Positions 50,202 through 59,836 of a stretch of DNA of 64,000 bases are shown here, one piece after another; the stretch's first letter is position 1; each line of letters begins with the position of its first letter. The notes beneath the pieces are model-generated. The model was given only the letters and a program-made list of their open reading frames with translations, was not told where the DNA came from and did not search any database. Both the position numbers and the translations under genes were made by a program. This DNA comes from Alphaproteobacteria bacterium. GTDB taxonomy: Bacteria > Pseudomonadota > Alphaproteobacteria > Rhizobiales > GCA-2746425. The stretch covers positions 1 to 64,000 of the forward strand of contig JANSWZ010000004.1 in NCBI GenBank assembly GCA_024743215.1, given 5' to 3'.

Positions 50202-51605
50202 ATGATTCCAATCACCACACTAGCGGGCAAGCGGGTTGCCGTTTTCGGTCTTGGCGGCTCAGGCCTCTCGACTGCTGGCGCCCTTGCAATTGGTGGTGCG
50301 GATGTTCTGGTATGGGATGATAATGACGGCCGGGTAAGGGCTGCCGAAGATGCGGGCCTCAATGCACAGGATCTGCGCCAGGTTGATTTTTCAACGCTGG
50401 ATGCATTGGTCCTGGCGCCAGGTGTTCCGCTCACACACCCGCAACCGCACTGGACTGCGGATCTGGCGACCGCCGCCGGGGTCGAGATCATTGGCGACAT
50501 AGAATTGTTCTGCCGGGAGCGCGCGGCCCATGCCCCGGGCAGCCCATTTGTGGCGATCACCGGAACCAACGGTAAATCCACAACCACCGCCCTCATTGCC
50601 CATATCCTGAAACAGGCTGACCGGTCTGTCGAAATGGGCGGGAATATTGGAACGGCCATTCTATCGCTGAAACCCGCGGCGCCTGGCCGCATTCATGTTG
50701 TCGAATGTTCTAGCTACCAGATTGACCTGGCCCCCAACCTTGCACCTTCAGTGGGTGTTTTGCTCAATGTCAGCCCGGATCATCTCGACCGCCACGGCAC
50801 AATTGAAAATTACGCAGCCATCAAAGCCCGGCTGATCACCAACTCTGACGCAGCTATTGTGGGCACGGATGATCGTTTCAGCGCGAAAGTCGCAGATGAC
50901 GTGGAAGCGTCTTCCCGCGAGCTCACCCGCATTGGAATTCGCAATCCTGTATCCCGGGGCATCATGTTGCAGGATAGCTGGCTGGTGGAAACGGTCGATG
51001 GAACCGAAGAAAAGCTGTTTGCGCTAAGCAAGGCGCCCAATTTGCGCGGTGCGCATAATGCGCAAAATGCCGCCGCTGCCTTTGCCGCTTGCCGCTACTG
51101 CGGCTTGAATGATGCAGAAATCGTATCAGGGCTGGAATCATTTCCAGGCTTGGTCCACCGCATGGAGACAATTGCCCAGGAGGGCAGAATTCGCTTGGTC
51201 AATGACACAAAGGCAACCAATGCCGATGCGGCAGAACGCGCTCTGTTGAGCTTCGACCATATTTACTGGATTGCAGGCGGTATTCCCAAATCTGGTGGCA
51301 TTGCCGGTCTGGCAGACCATTTCCCGCGCATCGCCAAAGCCTATCTGATCGGCGAGGCACGTGATGGGTTCGCGGCCACTTTGAAGGGCCATGTGCCAGC
51401 GGAACTGTTCGACAGTCTTGAAGAAGCAACAGCCACCGCGATGAAAGATGCGCGCAGCGACACGGCCGCCGACATCACGGTCTTGCTGTCTCCGGCCTGC
51501 GCCAGTTTTGATCAGTTTTCCAATTTCGAACAACGTGGCGAGGCATTTCGCGCCGCAGTGTTCAGTAACCTTTCGAGTAACGAAATGCCTGGGGGTCAAT
51601 CATGA
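50202..51605 (+). CDS. murD: UDP-N-acetylmuramoylalanine--D-glutamate ligase MurD
   Basis: A 467-residue Mur ligase adding D-Glu to UDP-MurNAc-Ala. N-terminal Rossmann-like VAVFGLGGSGLST, the ATP loop FVAITGTNGKSTTTALIAHIL, HVVECSSYQIDL and NVSPDHLDRH are present, and the C-terminal LSPACASFDQFSNFEQRG motif is diagnostic for MurD. Its stop overlaps the ftsW start (ATGA). Confidence 0.97.
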   Translation: MIPITTLAGKRVAVFGLGGSGLSTAGALAIGGADVLVWDDNDGRVRAAEDAGLNAQDLRQVDFSTLDALVLAPGVPLTHPQPHWTADLATAAGVEIIGDIELFCRERAAHAPGSPFVAITGTNGKSTTTALIAHILKQADRSVEMGGNIGTAILSLKPAAPGRIHVVECSSYQIDLAPNLAPSVGVLLNVSPDHLDRHGTIENYAAIKARLITNSDAAIVGTDDRFSAKVADDVEASSRELTRIGIRNPVSRGIMLQDSWLVETVDGTEEKLFALSKAPNLRGAHNAQNAAAAFAACRYCGLNDAEIVSGLESFPGLVHRMETIAQEGRIRLVNDTKATNADAAERALLSFDHIYWIAGGIPKSGGIAGLADHFPRIAKAYLIGEARDGFAATLKGHVPAELFDSLEEATATAMKDARSDTAADITVLLSPACASFDQFSNFEQRGEAFRAAVFSNLSSNEMPGGQS

Positions 51606-52753
51606 AAGTCTCACGTGCTGACAGAAGCAGCTTTGCCCATTGGTGGTGGACCGTAGATCGCTATCTCTTGGCGGCCTTGTTGACCCTCATGATTTCCGGC
51701 GTTGTCATGTCATTTGCGGCCAGCCCTCCCATCGCCGAGCGCTTGAGGCTGGACAGTTATCACTTTGTGTTCCGTCACATCATGTTTGCGGTGCCTGCAG
51801 TCTTGTTACTGATCGGCATTTCGTTTTTGAACGAACGGCAGGTGCGCCGCCTTGCCATGCTGCTTTTGGCCGGTGGTCTGGTAATGATGGCAGCAACGCT
51901 GCTGGTGGGCTTTGAAGCCAAGGGCGCACGCCGTTGGATTTCCATTGCAGGCTTCTCCATACAGCCCTCAGAATTCGTCAAGCCGGGGTTCGTCGTGATT
52001 TGCGCCTGGCTGTTTTCCGAAGGGTCCAAACGCCCGGATATTCACGGCCATGCCATCGCCGTTGGCCTGTTGGTTCTGGTCTGCGGGCTGCTTATTCTGC
52101 AGCCGGATTTCGGGCAAACAATGCTGGTTGCCATGGTCTGGTGCGGTATCTTCTTTCTGGCTGGAATGCCGTGGTTGTTTATCATTGGGTTGGCACTTCT
52201 CAGTGTCGCTGGAATCCTGACGGCGTACACGATGATACCGCATGTGGCGGGTCGTATTGACCGGTTCCTGAACCCTGAAGGCGGCGACACATTCCAGGTG
52301 GATACAGCGCTGGAATCCTTTACCCGTGGCGGCTGGTTTGGGCGTGGGCCGGGGGAGGGTACTGTGAAAAATATCCTGCCCGACTCTCACACCGATTTCA
52401 TTTTCGCGGTAGCTGCGGAAGAATACGGTATTATCATTTGTCTCGTTTTGCTGGCGCTTTTCACCTTTGTGGTCATGCGCGGTTTTTCGCATGCGCTGAA
52501 AGAGCATGATGCGTTTACGCGTCTTGCGACCTCAGGTCTGATCGCTTTGTTCGGCGTGCAGTCGGTAATCAATATGGCGGTTAATCTGCATTTGATGCCC
52601 TCCAAAGGCATGACATTGCCGTTTGTGTCCTATGGCGGTTCGTCCATGATGGCTGTTGCGATTGGCATGGGCATGGTCTTGGCTTTGACCAGAAAACGCC
52701 TTGATACAAGTCGGTTGGTCTTTCACTCTGGCCTCGAGTTGCGCCATGCCTAA
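51602..52753 (+). CDS. ftsW: Septal peptidoglycan glycosyltransferase FtsW
   Basis: A 383-residue SEDS-family membrane protein with about ten helices that polymerises lipid II with FtsI at the septum. Diagnostic segments are GARRWISIAGFSIQPSEFVK and the catalytic loop GWFGRGPGEG with DSHTDFIFAVAAEEYG, and MPSKGMTLPFVSYGGSS near the end. ATG 51602 overlaps the murD stop. Its last 8 bases overlap murG. Confidence 0.97.
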   Translation: MKVSRADRSSFAHWWWTVDRYLLAALLTLMISGVVMSFAASPPIAERLRLDSYHFVFRHIMFAVPAVLLLIGISFLNERQVRRLAMLLLAGGLVMMAATLLVGFEAKGARRWISIAGFSIQPSEFVKPGFVVICAWLFSEGSKRPDIHGHAIAVGLLVLVCGLLILQPDFGQTMLVAMVWCGIFFLAGMPWLFIIGLALLSVAGILTAYTMIPHVAGRIDRFLNPEGGDTFQVDTALESFTRGGWFGRGPGEGTVKNILPDSHTDFIFAVAAEEYGIIICLVLLALFTFVVMRGFSHALKEHDAFTRLATSGLIALFGVQSVINMAVNLHLMPSKGMTLPFVSYGGSSMMAVAIGMGMVLALTRKRLDTSRLVFHSGLELRHA

Positions 52754-53828
52754 GATTGCCCTGTTATCAGCTGGCGGTACGGGAGGACATCTGTTCCCGG
52801 CGGAAGCTTTGGGTCGCGAATTGATTGCGCGTGGATGGCAGGTGCATCTGGCAACGGATACCAGAGCAAGCCATTTCCTCAGTGGTTTTGAGGGGATCGA
52901 AGTCCACGAAATCCGCTCGGCGACACCATCCGTCTCCTCACCGATCAAAGCAATCAAGGCAATTACTTCACTTGGGCTTGGCACAGTGTCGGCGTTGAAA
53001 TTGATCCGCCGCATCAAGCCGTCAGTGTTTGTCGGCTTTGGTGGGTATCCAACAGCGCCACCAGGCGTTGCTGCGGCTATTTTGAAAGTCCCGGTGGTGC
53101 TTCATGAAGCCAACGCTACGCCGGGTCGGGCAAACAAATTTCTTGCGCGCTTTGCCACGACTGGCGCGCGCAGTCTTCCCGGACCCGCTTTTGCCAAAAA
53201 GGCGCGGGATGTTGAGACGGGAAATCCCGTGCGTGATGCTGTTCTGAACGCCAGAAGCCCCTTTATTGCACCAAAGCCGAGCGATCCCATAAAACTCCTG
53301 GTCTTTGGTGGCAGTCAGGGAGCACAGGTCTTTTCCACACTTTTGCCTGCAGCTCTGTCCTTGTTGGATGATGCCGTACGCGACCGTATCGAATTAACCT
53401 TGCAGGTGCGTGATGAAGACAAGCCTGCTTGTGAAGCCGAGCTTGCTCGGCTGAATATCGTTGCTGATTTGGCGCCATTTTTCAAAGATTTACCGAGCCG
53501 TATTGCTGATGCTCATCTGGTGATCGCAAGAGCTGGCGCATCTACTGTGTCGGAACTGGCGGTGCTTGGGCGGCCCTCGCTCCTCGTGCCTTATCCGTAC
53601 GCACTGGATCACGATCAGTCTGCCAACGCTGCCGTCTTGTCAGCAGCGGGTGGGGCTGAAGTCATTGTCCAGAAACAACTGACGCCGGACGAGCTTGCTA
53701 AACGTCTGACCGAGTTTGCGAATACGCCCGAACGGCTGGATATGATGGCCGCTGCCGCCGCCGCAATGGGCCGCCCTGACGCAACAGATCGCCTTGCTGA
53801 TCTGGTCGCTGAAACCGCAAGGGCGTAG
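52746..53828 (+). CDS. murG: UDP-N-acetylglucosamine transferase MurG
   Basis: A 360-residue GT28 glycosyltransferase making lipid II from lipid I. The N-terminal loop LSAGGTGGHLFPAEALGREL and FGGYPTAPPGVAA are typical. The central FGGSQGAQVFSTLLP and the UDP-GlcNAc-binding VIARAGASTVSELAVLGRP with PYPYALDHDQSANA follow. ATG 52746 (MPKIALL) is chosen; it overlaps the ftsW end by eight bases. Confidence 0.97.
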   Translation: MPKIALLSAGGTGGHLFPAEALGRELIARGWQVHLATDTRASHFLSGFEGIEVHEIRSATPSVSSPIKAIKAITSLGLGTVSALKLIRRIKPSVFVGFGGYPTAPPGVAAAILKVPVVLHEANATPGRANKFLARFATTGARSLPGPAFAKKARDVETGNPVRDAVLNARSPFIAPKPSDPIKLLVFGGSQGAQVFSTLLPAALSLLDDAVRDRIELTLQVRDEDKPACEAELARLNIVADLAPFFKDLPSRIADAHLVIARAGASTVSELAVLGRPSLLVPYPYALDHDQSANAAVLSAAGGAEVIVQKQLTPDELAKRLTEFANTPERLDMMAAAAAAMGRPDATDRLADLVAETARA

Positions 53829-53850
53829 GTCAGCACCCAAGACCCTAGAT

Positions 53851-53884
53851 TTGCCGCAATAATTGCGGCATAAGCCGCGGCAAT
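53851..53884 (+). other. Alternative hairpins between murG and murC
   Basis: In the 86-base gap, GCCGCAA (53853-53859) pairs with TTGCGGC (53863-53869). An overlapping TTGCCGC (53851-53857) can instead pair with GCGGCAA (53878-53884). Only one can form at a time. No T-run follows. A role in mRNA processing or attenuation is speculative. Confidence 0.4.
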
Positions 53885-53914
53885 CAAAATTCGCGAATCT
53901 GCCGGGGTATTCCT

Positions 53915-55324
53915 ATGAAGCTGCCACTCACCATCGGGCCAATCCACTTTGTGGGCATTGGCGGTATTGGCATGAGCGGTATTGCCGAGGTGCTGCACAA
54001 TCTGGGTTATACGGTTCAGGGCTCCGATATGGCAGAGAGCCCGAATGTGCTGCGGCTGCGTGACAAGGGCATCATTGTCAAGATTGGCCACGAAGCTGCT
54101 CATGTTGATCATGCTGCCGTTGTTGTCGTGTCATCGGCCATTAAACGGGACAATCCGGAACTGAAATCGGCGCGTGAGCAACGTTTGCCAGTTGTGCGCC
54201 GGGCAGAAATGCTGGCCGAACTGATGCGTTTGAAATCTTCTATTGCCATTGGCGGAACCCATGGCAAGACAACCACCACTTCGCTGGTCGCAACGCTTCT
54301 TGAAGCCGGTCACCTGGATCCAACCGTGATCAATGGCGGCATTATCAATGCCTATGGCACCAATGCAAGGTTGGGCGATGGGGAATGGCTGGTCGCAGAA
54401 GCGGACGAGTCGGACGGGACTTTTGTCAAATTGCCTGCTGAGATCGCAGTGGTAACCAACATTGATCCAGAGCATCTGGACCATTACGGAACCTATCAGG
54501 AAGTCAAGAATGCCTTCCAACGGTTTGTAGAAAACGTACCCTTCTACGGCTGTGCCGTAATGTGTACAGACCATCCGGAAGTGCAGGCGCTGGTGGGCCG
54601 AGTTGAAGACCGCCGTTTTGTAACCTATGGCGAGAACCAGCAGGCCGATGTTCGTTTTCTCGATATCGATGTAATCGATGGAAAATCCCATTTCCAGGTC
54701 GATGTGCGCAGCAGTTCCGGAGCGGTGCGCAGCATCGAAAATCTCATTCTGCCAATGCCCGGTGTACACAATGTTTCCAATGCAACAGCTGCCATCGCTG
54801 TCGCCCTGGAACTTGGATTGACCGATGATGAAATTCGCAACGGTCTTGGCCGTTTTTCTGGCGTAAAGCGACGTTTTACTCACACCGGTACAGTTGGGGG
54901 GGTGCAAGTTTTTGACGATTATGCGCATCACCCGGTTGAGATTTCAGCCGTGTTGAGGGCAGCCCGGTCTGCTGCAAAGCGCAATGTTGTTGCGGTGGTT
55001 CAACCACATCGCTACACGCGCCTGCAGAGCCTTTTTGAGGACTTCTGTGCCTGCTTCAATGATGCCGACACAGTGATTGTGGCGCCTGTCTATGCCGCCG
55101 GAGAAGAGCATATTGAAGGCGCTGACGAAAAAGCTCTGGCAGAAGGTCTGCGCATGCGCGGCCATCGCCATGTCCTGGAGCTGTCTTCGTCTGATCAATT
55201 GGCGGAACTTGTCGGTCAGAACACCGAAACAGGCGATCTGGTCATCTGTCTTGGTGCCGGGTCCATCACGAAATGGGCTTATGATTTGCCCGTTGGTCTG
55301 GAAGAAATCGGGGCGCGGGCATGA
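53915..55324 (+). CDS. murC: UDP-N-acetylmuramate--L-alanine ligase MurC
   Basis: A 469-residue ligase adding L-Ala to UDP-MurNAc, the first amino-acid step. It begins with the UDP-binding [21 protein letters not shown]. The ATP loop [28 protein letters not shown] and [12 protein letters not shown] follow, and the C-terminal domain has [10 protein letters not shown] and QPHRYTR. Its stop overlaps the murB ATG. Confidence 0.97.
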   Translation: MKLPLTIGPIHFVGIGGIGMSGIAEVLHNLGYTVQGSDMAESPNVLRLRDKGIIVKIGHEAAHVDHAAVVVVSSAIKRDNPELKSAREQRLPVVRRAEMLAELMRLKSSIAIGGTHGKTTTTSLVATLLEAGHLDPTVINGGIINAYGTNARLGDGEWLVAEADESDGTFVKLPAEIAVVTNIDPEHLDHYGTYQEVKNAFQRFVENVPFYGCAVMCTDHPEVQALVGRVEDRRFVTYGENQQADVRFLDIDVIDGKSHFQVDVRSSSGAVRSIENLILPMPGVHNVSNATAAIAVALELGLTDDEIRNGLGRFSGVKRRFTHTGTVGGVQVFDDYAHHPVEISAVLRAARSAAKRNVVAVVQPHRYTRLQSLFEDFCACFNDADTVIVAPVYAAGEEHIEGADEKALAEGLRMRGHRHVLELSSSDQLAELVGQNTETGDLVICLGAGSITKWAYDLPVGLEEIGARA

Positions 55325-56262
55325 CGCAATCCCTTGTAGAGCGCATACGCAATGCGGTGCCTGATATCAGGGGTTCGCTGACAGAAAACGCTGACCTGTC
55401 GAAAATCACCTGGTTCCGCGTTGGCGGCCCGGCAGAAGCCTTGTTCATGCCAGCGGATGCTGCTGATCTGGCGGATGTCCTTGCTGCTTTGGGCGATGAT
55501 GTGCCGGTAATGGTTCTGGGCCTTGGCTCTAATCTTCTGGTACGAGATGGCGGAATTCCGGGCTTGGTCATCCGCCTGTCGGGCAGGGGATTTGGTCAGG
55601 TTGAAGTGACCGGGGATCATACCATTCATGTGGGCGCGGCGGTGCCGGATGTGCGGCTGGCAAAGGCTGCCGGTGAAGCGGGTATTGCAGGCTTTTCCTT
55701 CTATCGCGGCATTCCCGGTTGCGTTGGCGGTGCTCTGCGCATGAATGCCGGAGCGCATGGCGGAGAGACCAAGGATCTTTTGGTGGAGGCACATGCGGTT
55801 GACCGCAAGGGCAATCAACACGTCCTTTCCAAGGCTGATCTGGGCTATGCTTACCGCCATTGTTCTGCACCCAAGGATTATATTTTCACCAAAGCCATTT
55901 ATCGCGGAGCCTCTGGAAATCCGGCTGATTTGCTGACGGAAATGGATGAAGTTGCGCGTTATCGTGAAGAAGTTCAGCCAGTCAAGGAGCGCACTGGTGG
56001 CTCCACCTTCAAGAACCCACCTGGTCATTCCGCATGGCGGGTCATCGACGAAGCAGGGCTTCGGGGACACCGCGTAGGCGGCGCGCAGATGTCTGAAAAA
56101 CACTGTAATTTCATGATCAATGTTGATGGCGCCACTGGTCATGATCTGGAAACATTGGGCGAAACTGTCCGGGCCGGGGTAAAGGCGCATTCCGGTATTG
56201 AACTGGAATGGGAAATCAAGCGGCTTGGCATATTCCGGCCTGACGAATCTGTGATTCCCTAA
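55321..56262 (+). CDS. murB: UDP-N-acetylenolpyruvoylglucosamine reductase MurB
   Basis: A 313-residue FAD enzyme reducing UDP-GlcNAc-enolpyruvate to UDP-MurNAc. FAD-binding [20 protein letters not shown], the [20 protein letters not shown] segment and the catalytic Ser in [10 protein letters not shown] are visible, followed by [14 protein letters not shown]. The lack of an extra inserted domain fits the type II form common in Alphaproteobacteria. It ends the first coupled block of the cluster. Confidence 0.97.
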   Translation: MTQSLVERIRNAVPDIRGSLTENADLSKITWFRVGGPAEALFMPADAADLADVLAALGDDVPVMVLGLGSNLLVRDGGIPGLVIRLSGRGFGQVEVTGDHTIHVGAAVPDVRLAKAAGEAGIAGFSFYRGIPGCVGGALRMNAGAHGGETKDLLVEAHAVDRKGNQHVLSKADLGYAYRHCSAPKDYIFTKAIYRGASGNPADLLTEMDEVARYREEVQPVKERTGGSTFKNPPGHSAWRVIDEAGLRGHRVGGAQMSEKHCNFMINVDGATGHDLETLGETVRAGVKAHSGIELEWEIKRLGIFRPDESVIP

Positions 56263-56530
56263 ATGGGCCAGTCGTAACCTTTCATTAATCATATTTGTCA
56301 GTGCTTTGGTCATGGAATCCGTCTGATTTCGTGGCTTTTGGTACACAAATCGTAAATCAGTCACGCAATCTGCAATTCGTAAACCAAACTTTTACCTGTT
56401 CTTAACCATGATGGGTTGGAACAGAGGTTCATAAAAGTTTGTGACGCGCTCGAAAGTGTGTCGCTGAGGCAGAACCGCCAAAGAGAGTTCAGGCCCGATC
56501 TGGTTTGGGTCAACGCGGATTAGGAATTGC
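56263..56530. promoter_or_regulatory. Internal promoter region before ddl-ftsQ-ftsA with a CtrA-like box
   Basis: The 268-base gap is the largest in the dcw cluster. TTTA-N7-TTAA (56391-56405), extended as TTAACCAT (56402-56409), matches the CtrA consensus at seven of eight positions. A GAATC (GANTC) site lies at 56315-56319. These suggest a cell-cycle-controlled internal promoter for ddl, ftsQ, ftsA and ftsZ. The exact -35/-10 cannot be fixed. Confidence 0.5.
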
Positions 56531-57451
56531 ATGACGCAGGCAAAACATATTGCTGTTTTGATGGGAGGGTGGTCTTCAGAGCGCCCGGTCAGCCTTGCGT
56601 CTGGTAAACCCTGCGCTGAGGCCTTGCGCACCTGCGGCTATAATGTGACCGAGATTGATGTAGATCGCGATATCGCTTCTGTGCTCACGAAGCTCTCTCC
56701 GGACGTGGCATTCAATGCGCTTCACGGTCCCTTTGGTGAAGATGGGACTATTCAGGGCGTTTTGGAGATACTGAACATCCCTTACACCCATTCGGGAGTT
56801 TTGGGTTCGGCACTGGCCATGAACAAGGAAAAAGCAAAATTTGTGGTGGGCGCGGCCGGTGTGCCTGTGGCTGATTCCAAAGTGTTGCACCGGCTGGAAG
56901 CGGCAAAGAAACATGTTCTGCAACCACCTTATGTTGTGAAGCCTGTGAATGAAGGCTCCAGCTTTGGCGTTTTGATTGTGTCTGCCGAAGCAGCGCATCC
57001 GCCACAAGAGCTGTATTCCGATGAGTGGCCCTATGGCGACATCGTAATGGTTGAAAGTTATGTTGCTGGGCGCGAATTGACCTGTGGCGTAATGGGTGAC
57101 ACCGCGCTGGGCGTCACTGATATTATTTCGCAGGGCAGCCCCTTCTACGATTTTGATGCCAAATATGCTGATGGCGGCTCACAGCACATCTTGCCAGCTG
57201 AGTTGCCGACCGATCTTTATGAGGCAATTCAGAACCATGCAGTTGCTGCGCACAATGCTCTTGGGTGTCGCGGTGTTTCGAGGGCGGACTTTCGCTATGA
57301 CGAAACCAAAGAGGAATTGATCTGTCTGGAGGTGAACACGCAGCCAGGCATGACGCCGACATCATTGGTTCCCGAAATGGCCGCACATGCGGGCTATGAC
57401 TTTCCTGCTCTCATGAACTGGATGGTGGAGGACGCGTCATGCAATCGTTGA
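56531..57451 (+). CDS. ddl: D-alanine--D-alanine ligase
   Basis: A 306-residue ATP-grasp enzyme making the D-Ala-D-Ala dipeptide used by the MurF half of Mur[58 protein letters not shown] and [16 protein letters not shown] are all conserved. AGGA precedes ATG 56531. The position next to ftsQ matches DdlB. Confidence 0.97.
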   Translation: MTQAKHIAVLMGGWSSERPVSLASGKPCAEALRTCGYNVTEIDVDRDIASVLTKLSPDVAFNALHGPFGEDGTIQGVLEILNIPYTHSGVLGSALAMNKEKAKFVVGAAGVPVADSKVLHRLEAAKKHVLQPPYVVKPVNEGSSFGVLIVSAEAAHPPQELYSDEWPYGDIVMVESYVAGRELTCGVMGDTALGVTDIISQGSPFYDFDAKYADGGSQHILPAELPTDLYEAIQNHAVAAHNALGCRGVSRADFRYDETKEELICLEVNTQPGMTPTSLVPEMAAHAGYDFPALMNWMVEDASCNR

Positions 57452-58380
57452 TCCGCCGCGCCATGGGCCGTCCAGCTATTCAGCCAACTGTAACCGTGCT
57501 GGACTTTTCCTTTCTCCATCGCATGCTGGCAGCAGAAAAAACCATATTGCCGCGCGCGCTGCGTAAACCTGTTCGCATTCTGTCGCGTCTGCAATTTGAA
57601 GTGCCGCAATGGATCGGGAAAAAAGCCGCGATTGGTTTGCTGGCTTCAACCGCGGTCTATGGCCTGATCATCGGGGGGCATGCCACTGCGCTGGTTGGAC
57701 ATGCGACATCCCTGACCGGCCTGAAAGTACAGGAAGTTCGTATCAAGGGTCAGGTCGAGGCATCAGAGGGCGATATCATTCGCTCGCTGGATCTGAAGAC
57801 ACATGCGTCAATGGTTTTGTTCGATGCAGCCGCTGCACGCAGTCGCATTCAATCCATGCCTTGGGTCGAAGAAGTCAGCATTCGCAAGACCTATCCTGGC
57901 AGCGTTGACATCGTCATCAAGGAACGTAAGCCATTCGCTCTCTGGCAGAGTGGCAATGTCGTATCCATTCTGGACGCTGACGGCCAGATCATAACCGGTC
58001 TTGAGGACAATAAATTTGCCTCTCTTGTACTGCTGGTCGGCGAAGGTGCGGACATGGCGGGCCCTGCCTTCTTGGAGACATTATCAGACTTCACCATTGT
58101 CGAATCACGTGTTCGTGCAGCCGTGTTGGTTGCAGGCCGCAGATGGAACCTTGTCTTGGATAATGGTCTGGAAGTGAAACTACCGGAATCCAACATGGAG
58201 CAGGCGCTGTCGAGAATGGCGATGCTGCAGTCCGACAATGAACTGCTGGACCGCGACATTCAGACCATTGATCTGCGCATTGCTGGCCGCATGGCTGTGC
58301 GTTTGCCAGAGACTGCAATGGAAGAGCACAAAAAGGCCTTTGACAAGCGTGTCAAAGAGCTAAAGGCAGGGGCAATCTGA
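57439..58380 (+). CDS. ftsQ: Cell division protein FtsQ
   Basis: A 313-residue bitopic protein of the FtsQLB complex. A cytoplasmic N-terminus is followed by one membrane helix (about 62-80), the POTRA domain beginning [19 protein letters not shown], then the FtsQ beta-domain. [22 protein letters not shown] is characteristic. ATG 57439 overlaps the ddl stop by 13 bases; its TGA shares a base with the ftsA ATG. Confidence 0.95.
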   Translation: MQSLIRRAMGRPAIQPTVTVLDFSFLHRMLAAEKTILPRALRKPVRILSRLQFEVPQWIGKKAAIGLLASTAVYGLIIGGHATALVGHATSLTGLKVQEVRIKGQVEASEGDIIRSLDLKTHASMVLFDAAAARSRIQSMPWVEEVSIRKTYPGSVDIVIKERKPFALWQSGNVVSILDADGQIITGLEDNKFASLVLLVGEGADMAGPAFLETLSDFTIVESRVRAAVLVAGRRWNLVLDNGLEVKLPESNMEQALSRMAMLQSDNELLDRDIQTIDLRIAGRMAVRLPETAMEEHKKAFDKRVKELKAGAI

Positions 58381-59705
58381 TGATGCAATTCGGTGCTGCC
58401 AAACCAAACACATTCCGGCCATTGTCGCCGAAAAAATCGGCAGTGGTAGCTGTGCTCGATATTGGTTCCAGCAAAGTCTGTTGCCTGATTGCGCGTCTAC
58501 GCCCCCTTGAGGGTTTTGATGTGCTGCCTGGCAGGACGCATTCTGTTGAAGTGCTTGGCATCGGTCATCAACAATCTCGGGGTATCAAGACGGGCGTCGT
58601 GGTTGATCTTGACGGAGCGGAGCAGTCCATTCGGCTGGCGGTTGACGCCGCTGAGCGCATGGCGGGCATCACCGTTGAGAGCCTGATTGTCAGCGTCACC
58701 AGTGGGCGTGTTTCAAGCGAATCCTATTCTGCCAATATTGGTTTGTCTGGTCACGAAGTGTCTGACTACGATATTCAAAAGGTTCTTCAGGCTGGCAGCA
58801 CACATTCGGTCAGTGACGATCGCAGGGCCATCCATTCTTTGCCAATTGGTTATGCGTTGGATGGCAATCGCGGCATTGATGATCCACGCGGCATGATCGG
58901 CAAAGACCTTGGTGTCGACATGCATGTGGTGACCGCTGATACAGCGCCGCTGCGTAATTTGGAACTTTGCATCAATCGCTGCCATCTGAGTGTTGAGACG
59001 ATGGTGGCAACACCTTATGCCAGCGGCCTTGCATCGCTGGTTGAAGATGAAGCCGGTCTTGGTGTGACCTGCGTCGATATGGGCGGTGGCACCACCACAA
59101 TGTCGATCTTTATGGACGGTCATTTTGTCCATGCCGATGCCATTGCCGTTGGCGGGCACCACGTGACCATGGACATTGCGCGCGGCCTGTCTACGCGCAT
59201 GGTGGATGCTGAACGCATCAAAGCGCTTCATGGCAGTGCTCTGCCAAGCGTTTCTGAAGATCGTGACATCCTGTCAATTCCGCAGGTCGGAGATGGCGAT
59301 GATGATGTCCCCAATCAGGTGCCGCGTTCCACGTTGACACGCATTATCCGCCCCAGGGTGGAAGAAATTCTTGAACTCATTCGCGATCGCCTCAGCGCAT
59401 CCGGCTATGCCCCCCATGTGGGTCGCCGTATCGTTCTGACCGGCGGCGCGTCACAGCTGACTGGCATGACAGAAGCCGCCCGACGAATTATCGGACGTAA
59501 TGTCAGGCTTGGACGCCCATTGGGCGTTGTCGGACTGCCGGAGGCGGCCAAAGGGCCGGCATTTTCGGCAGCGGTAGGTCTTCTGATCTATCCCCAGATT
59601 GCGCAACTGGAGCAACTTCGCCCCCGCGCAACAACCAAGGTTCTGCTGAATGGCACGGACGGGTATTTTTCCCGTGTTGGACAGTGGTTCAAAGAGAGCT
59701 TTTGA
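58380..59705 (+). CDS. ftsA: Cell division protein FtsA
   Basis: A 441-residue actin-like protein that tethers FtsZ to the membrane. ATP motifs VLDIGSSKVCCLI, VDMGGGTTTMSIF and VLTGGASQLTGM are present. The 1C domain lies between 80 and 170. The C-terminal amphipathic helix SRVGQWFKESF is the membrane-targeting sequence. Start ATG 58380 shares a base with the ftsQ stop. Confidence 0.97.
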   Translation: MMQFGAAKPNTFRPLSPKKSAVVAVLDIGSSKVCCLIARLRPLEGFDVLPGRTHSVEVLGIGHQQSRGIKTGVVVDLDGAEQSIRLAVDAAERMAGITVESLIVSVTSGRVSSESYSANIGLSGHEVSDYDIQKVLQAGSTHSVSDDRRAIHSLPIGYALDGNRGIDDPRGMIGKDLGVDMHVVTADTAPLRNLELCINRCHLSVETMVATPYASGLASLVEDEAGLGVTCVDMGGGTTTMSIFMDGHFVHADAIAVGGHHVTMDIARGLSTRMVDAERIKALHGSALPSVSEDRDILSIPQVGDGDDDVPNQVPRSTLTRIIRPRVEEILELIRDRLSASGYAPHVGRRIVLTGGASQLTGMTEAARRIIGRNVRLGRPLGVVGLPEAAKGPAFSAAVGLLIYPQIAQLEQLRPRATTKVLLNGTDGYFSRVGQWFKESF

Positions 59706-59836
59706 TGCGTAATTTCAGGAGCATAACGATGACGAGGTCGCCGGACGGGAACGCTGAATGCCTTCACCACCGGCTTAGAGAAATGGAGCGACCCGATAGC
59801 AACCGGTCGACCGAGACATTAACGAGGGTAAAATGA
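59705..59836 (+). CDS. Possible 43-residue ORF bridging ftsA and ftsZ
   Basis: An uninterrupted ORF starts at ATG 59705, which shares its first base with the ftsA stop (TGATG). It ends at TGA 59834-59836, overlapping the ftsZ ATG (ATGA). It begins [15 protein letters not shown] and is polar and basic. It exactly fills the ftsA-ftsZ gap. It may be a coupled small gene or simply an open leader; the first seems possible because both junctions have the classic coupling geometry. Confidence 0.3.
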   Translation: MRNFRSITMTRSPDGNAECLHHRLREMERPDSNRSTETLTRVK

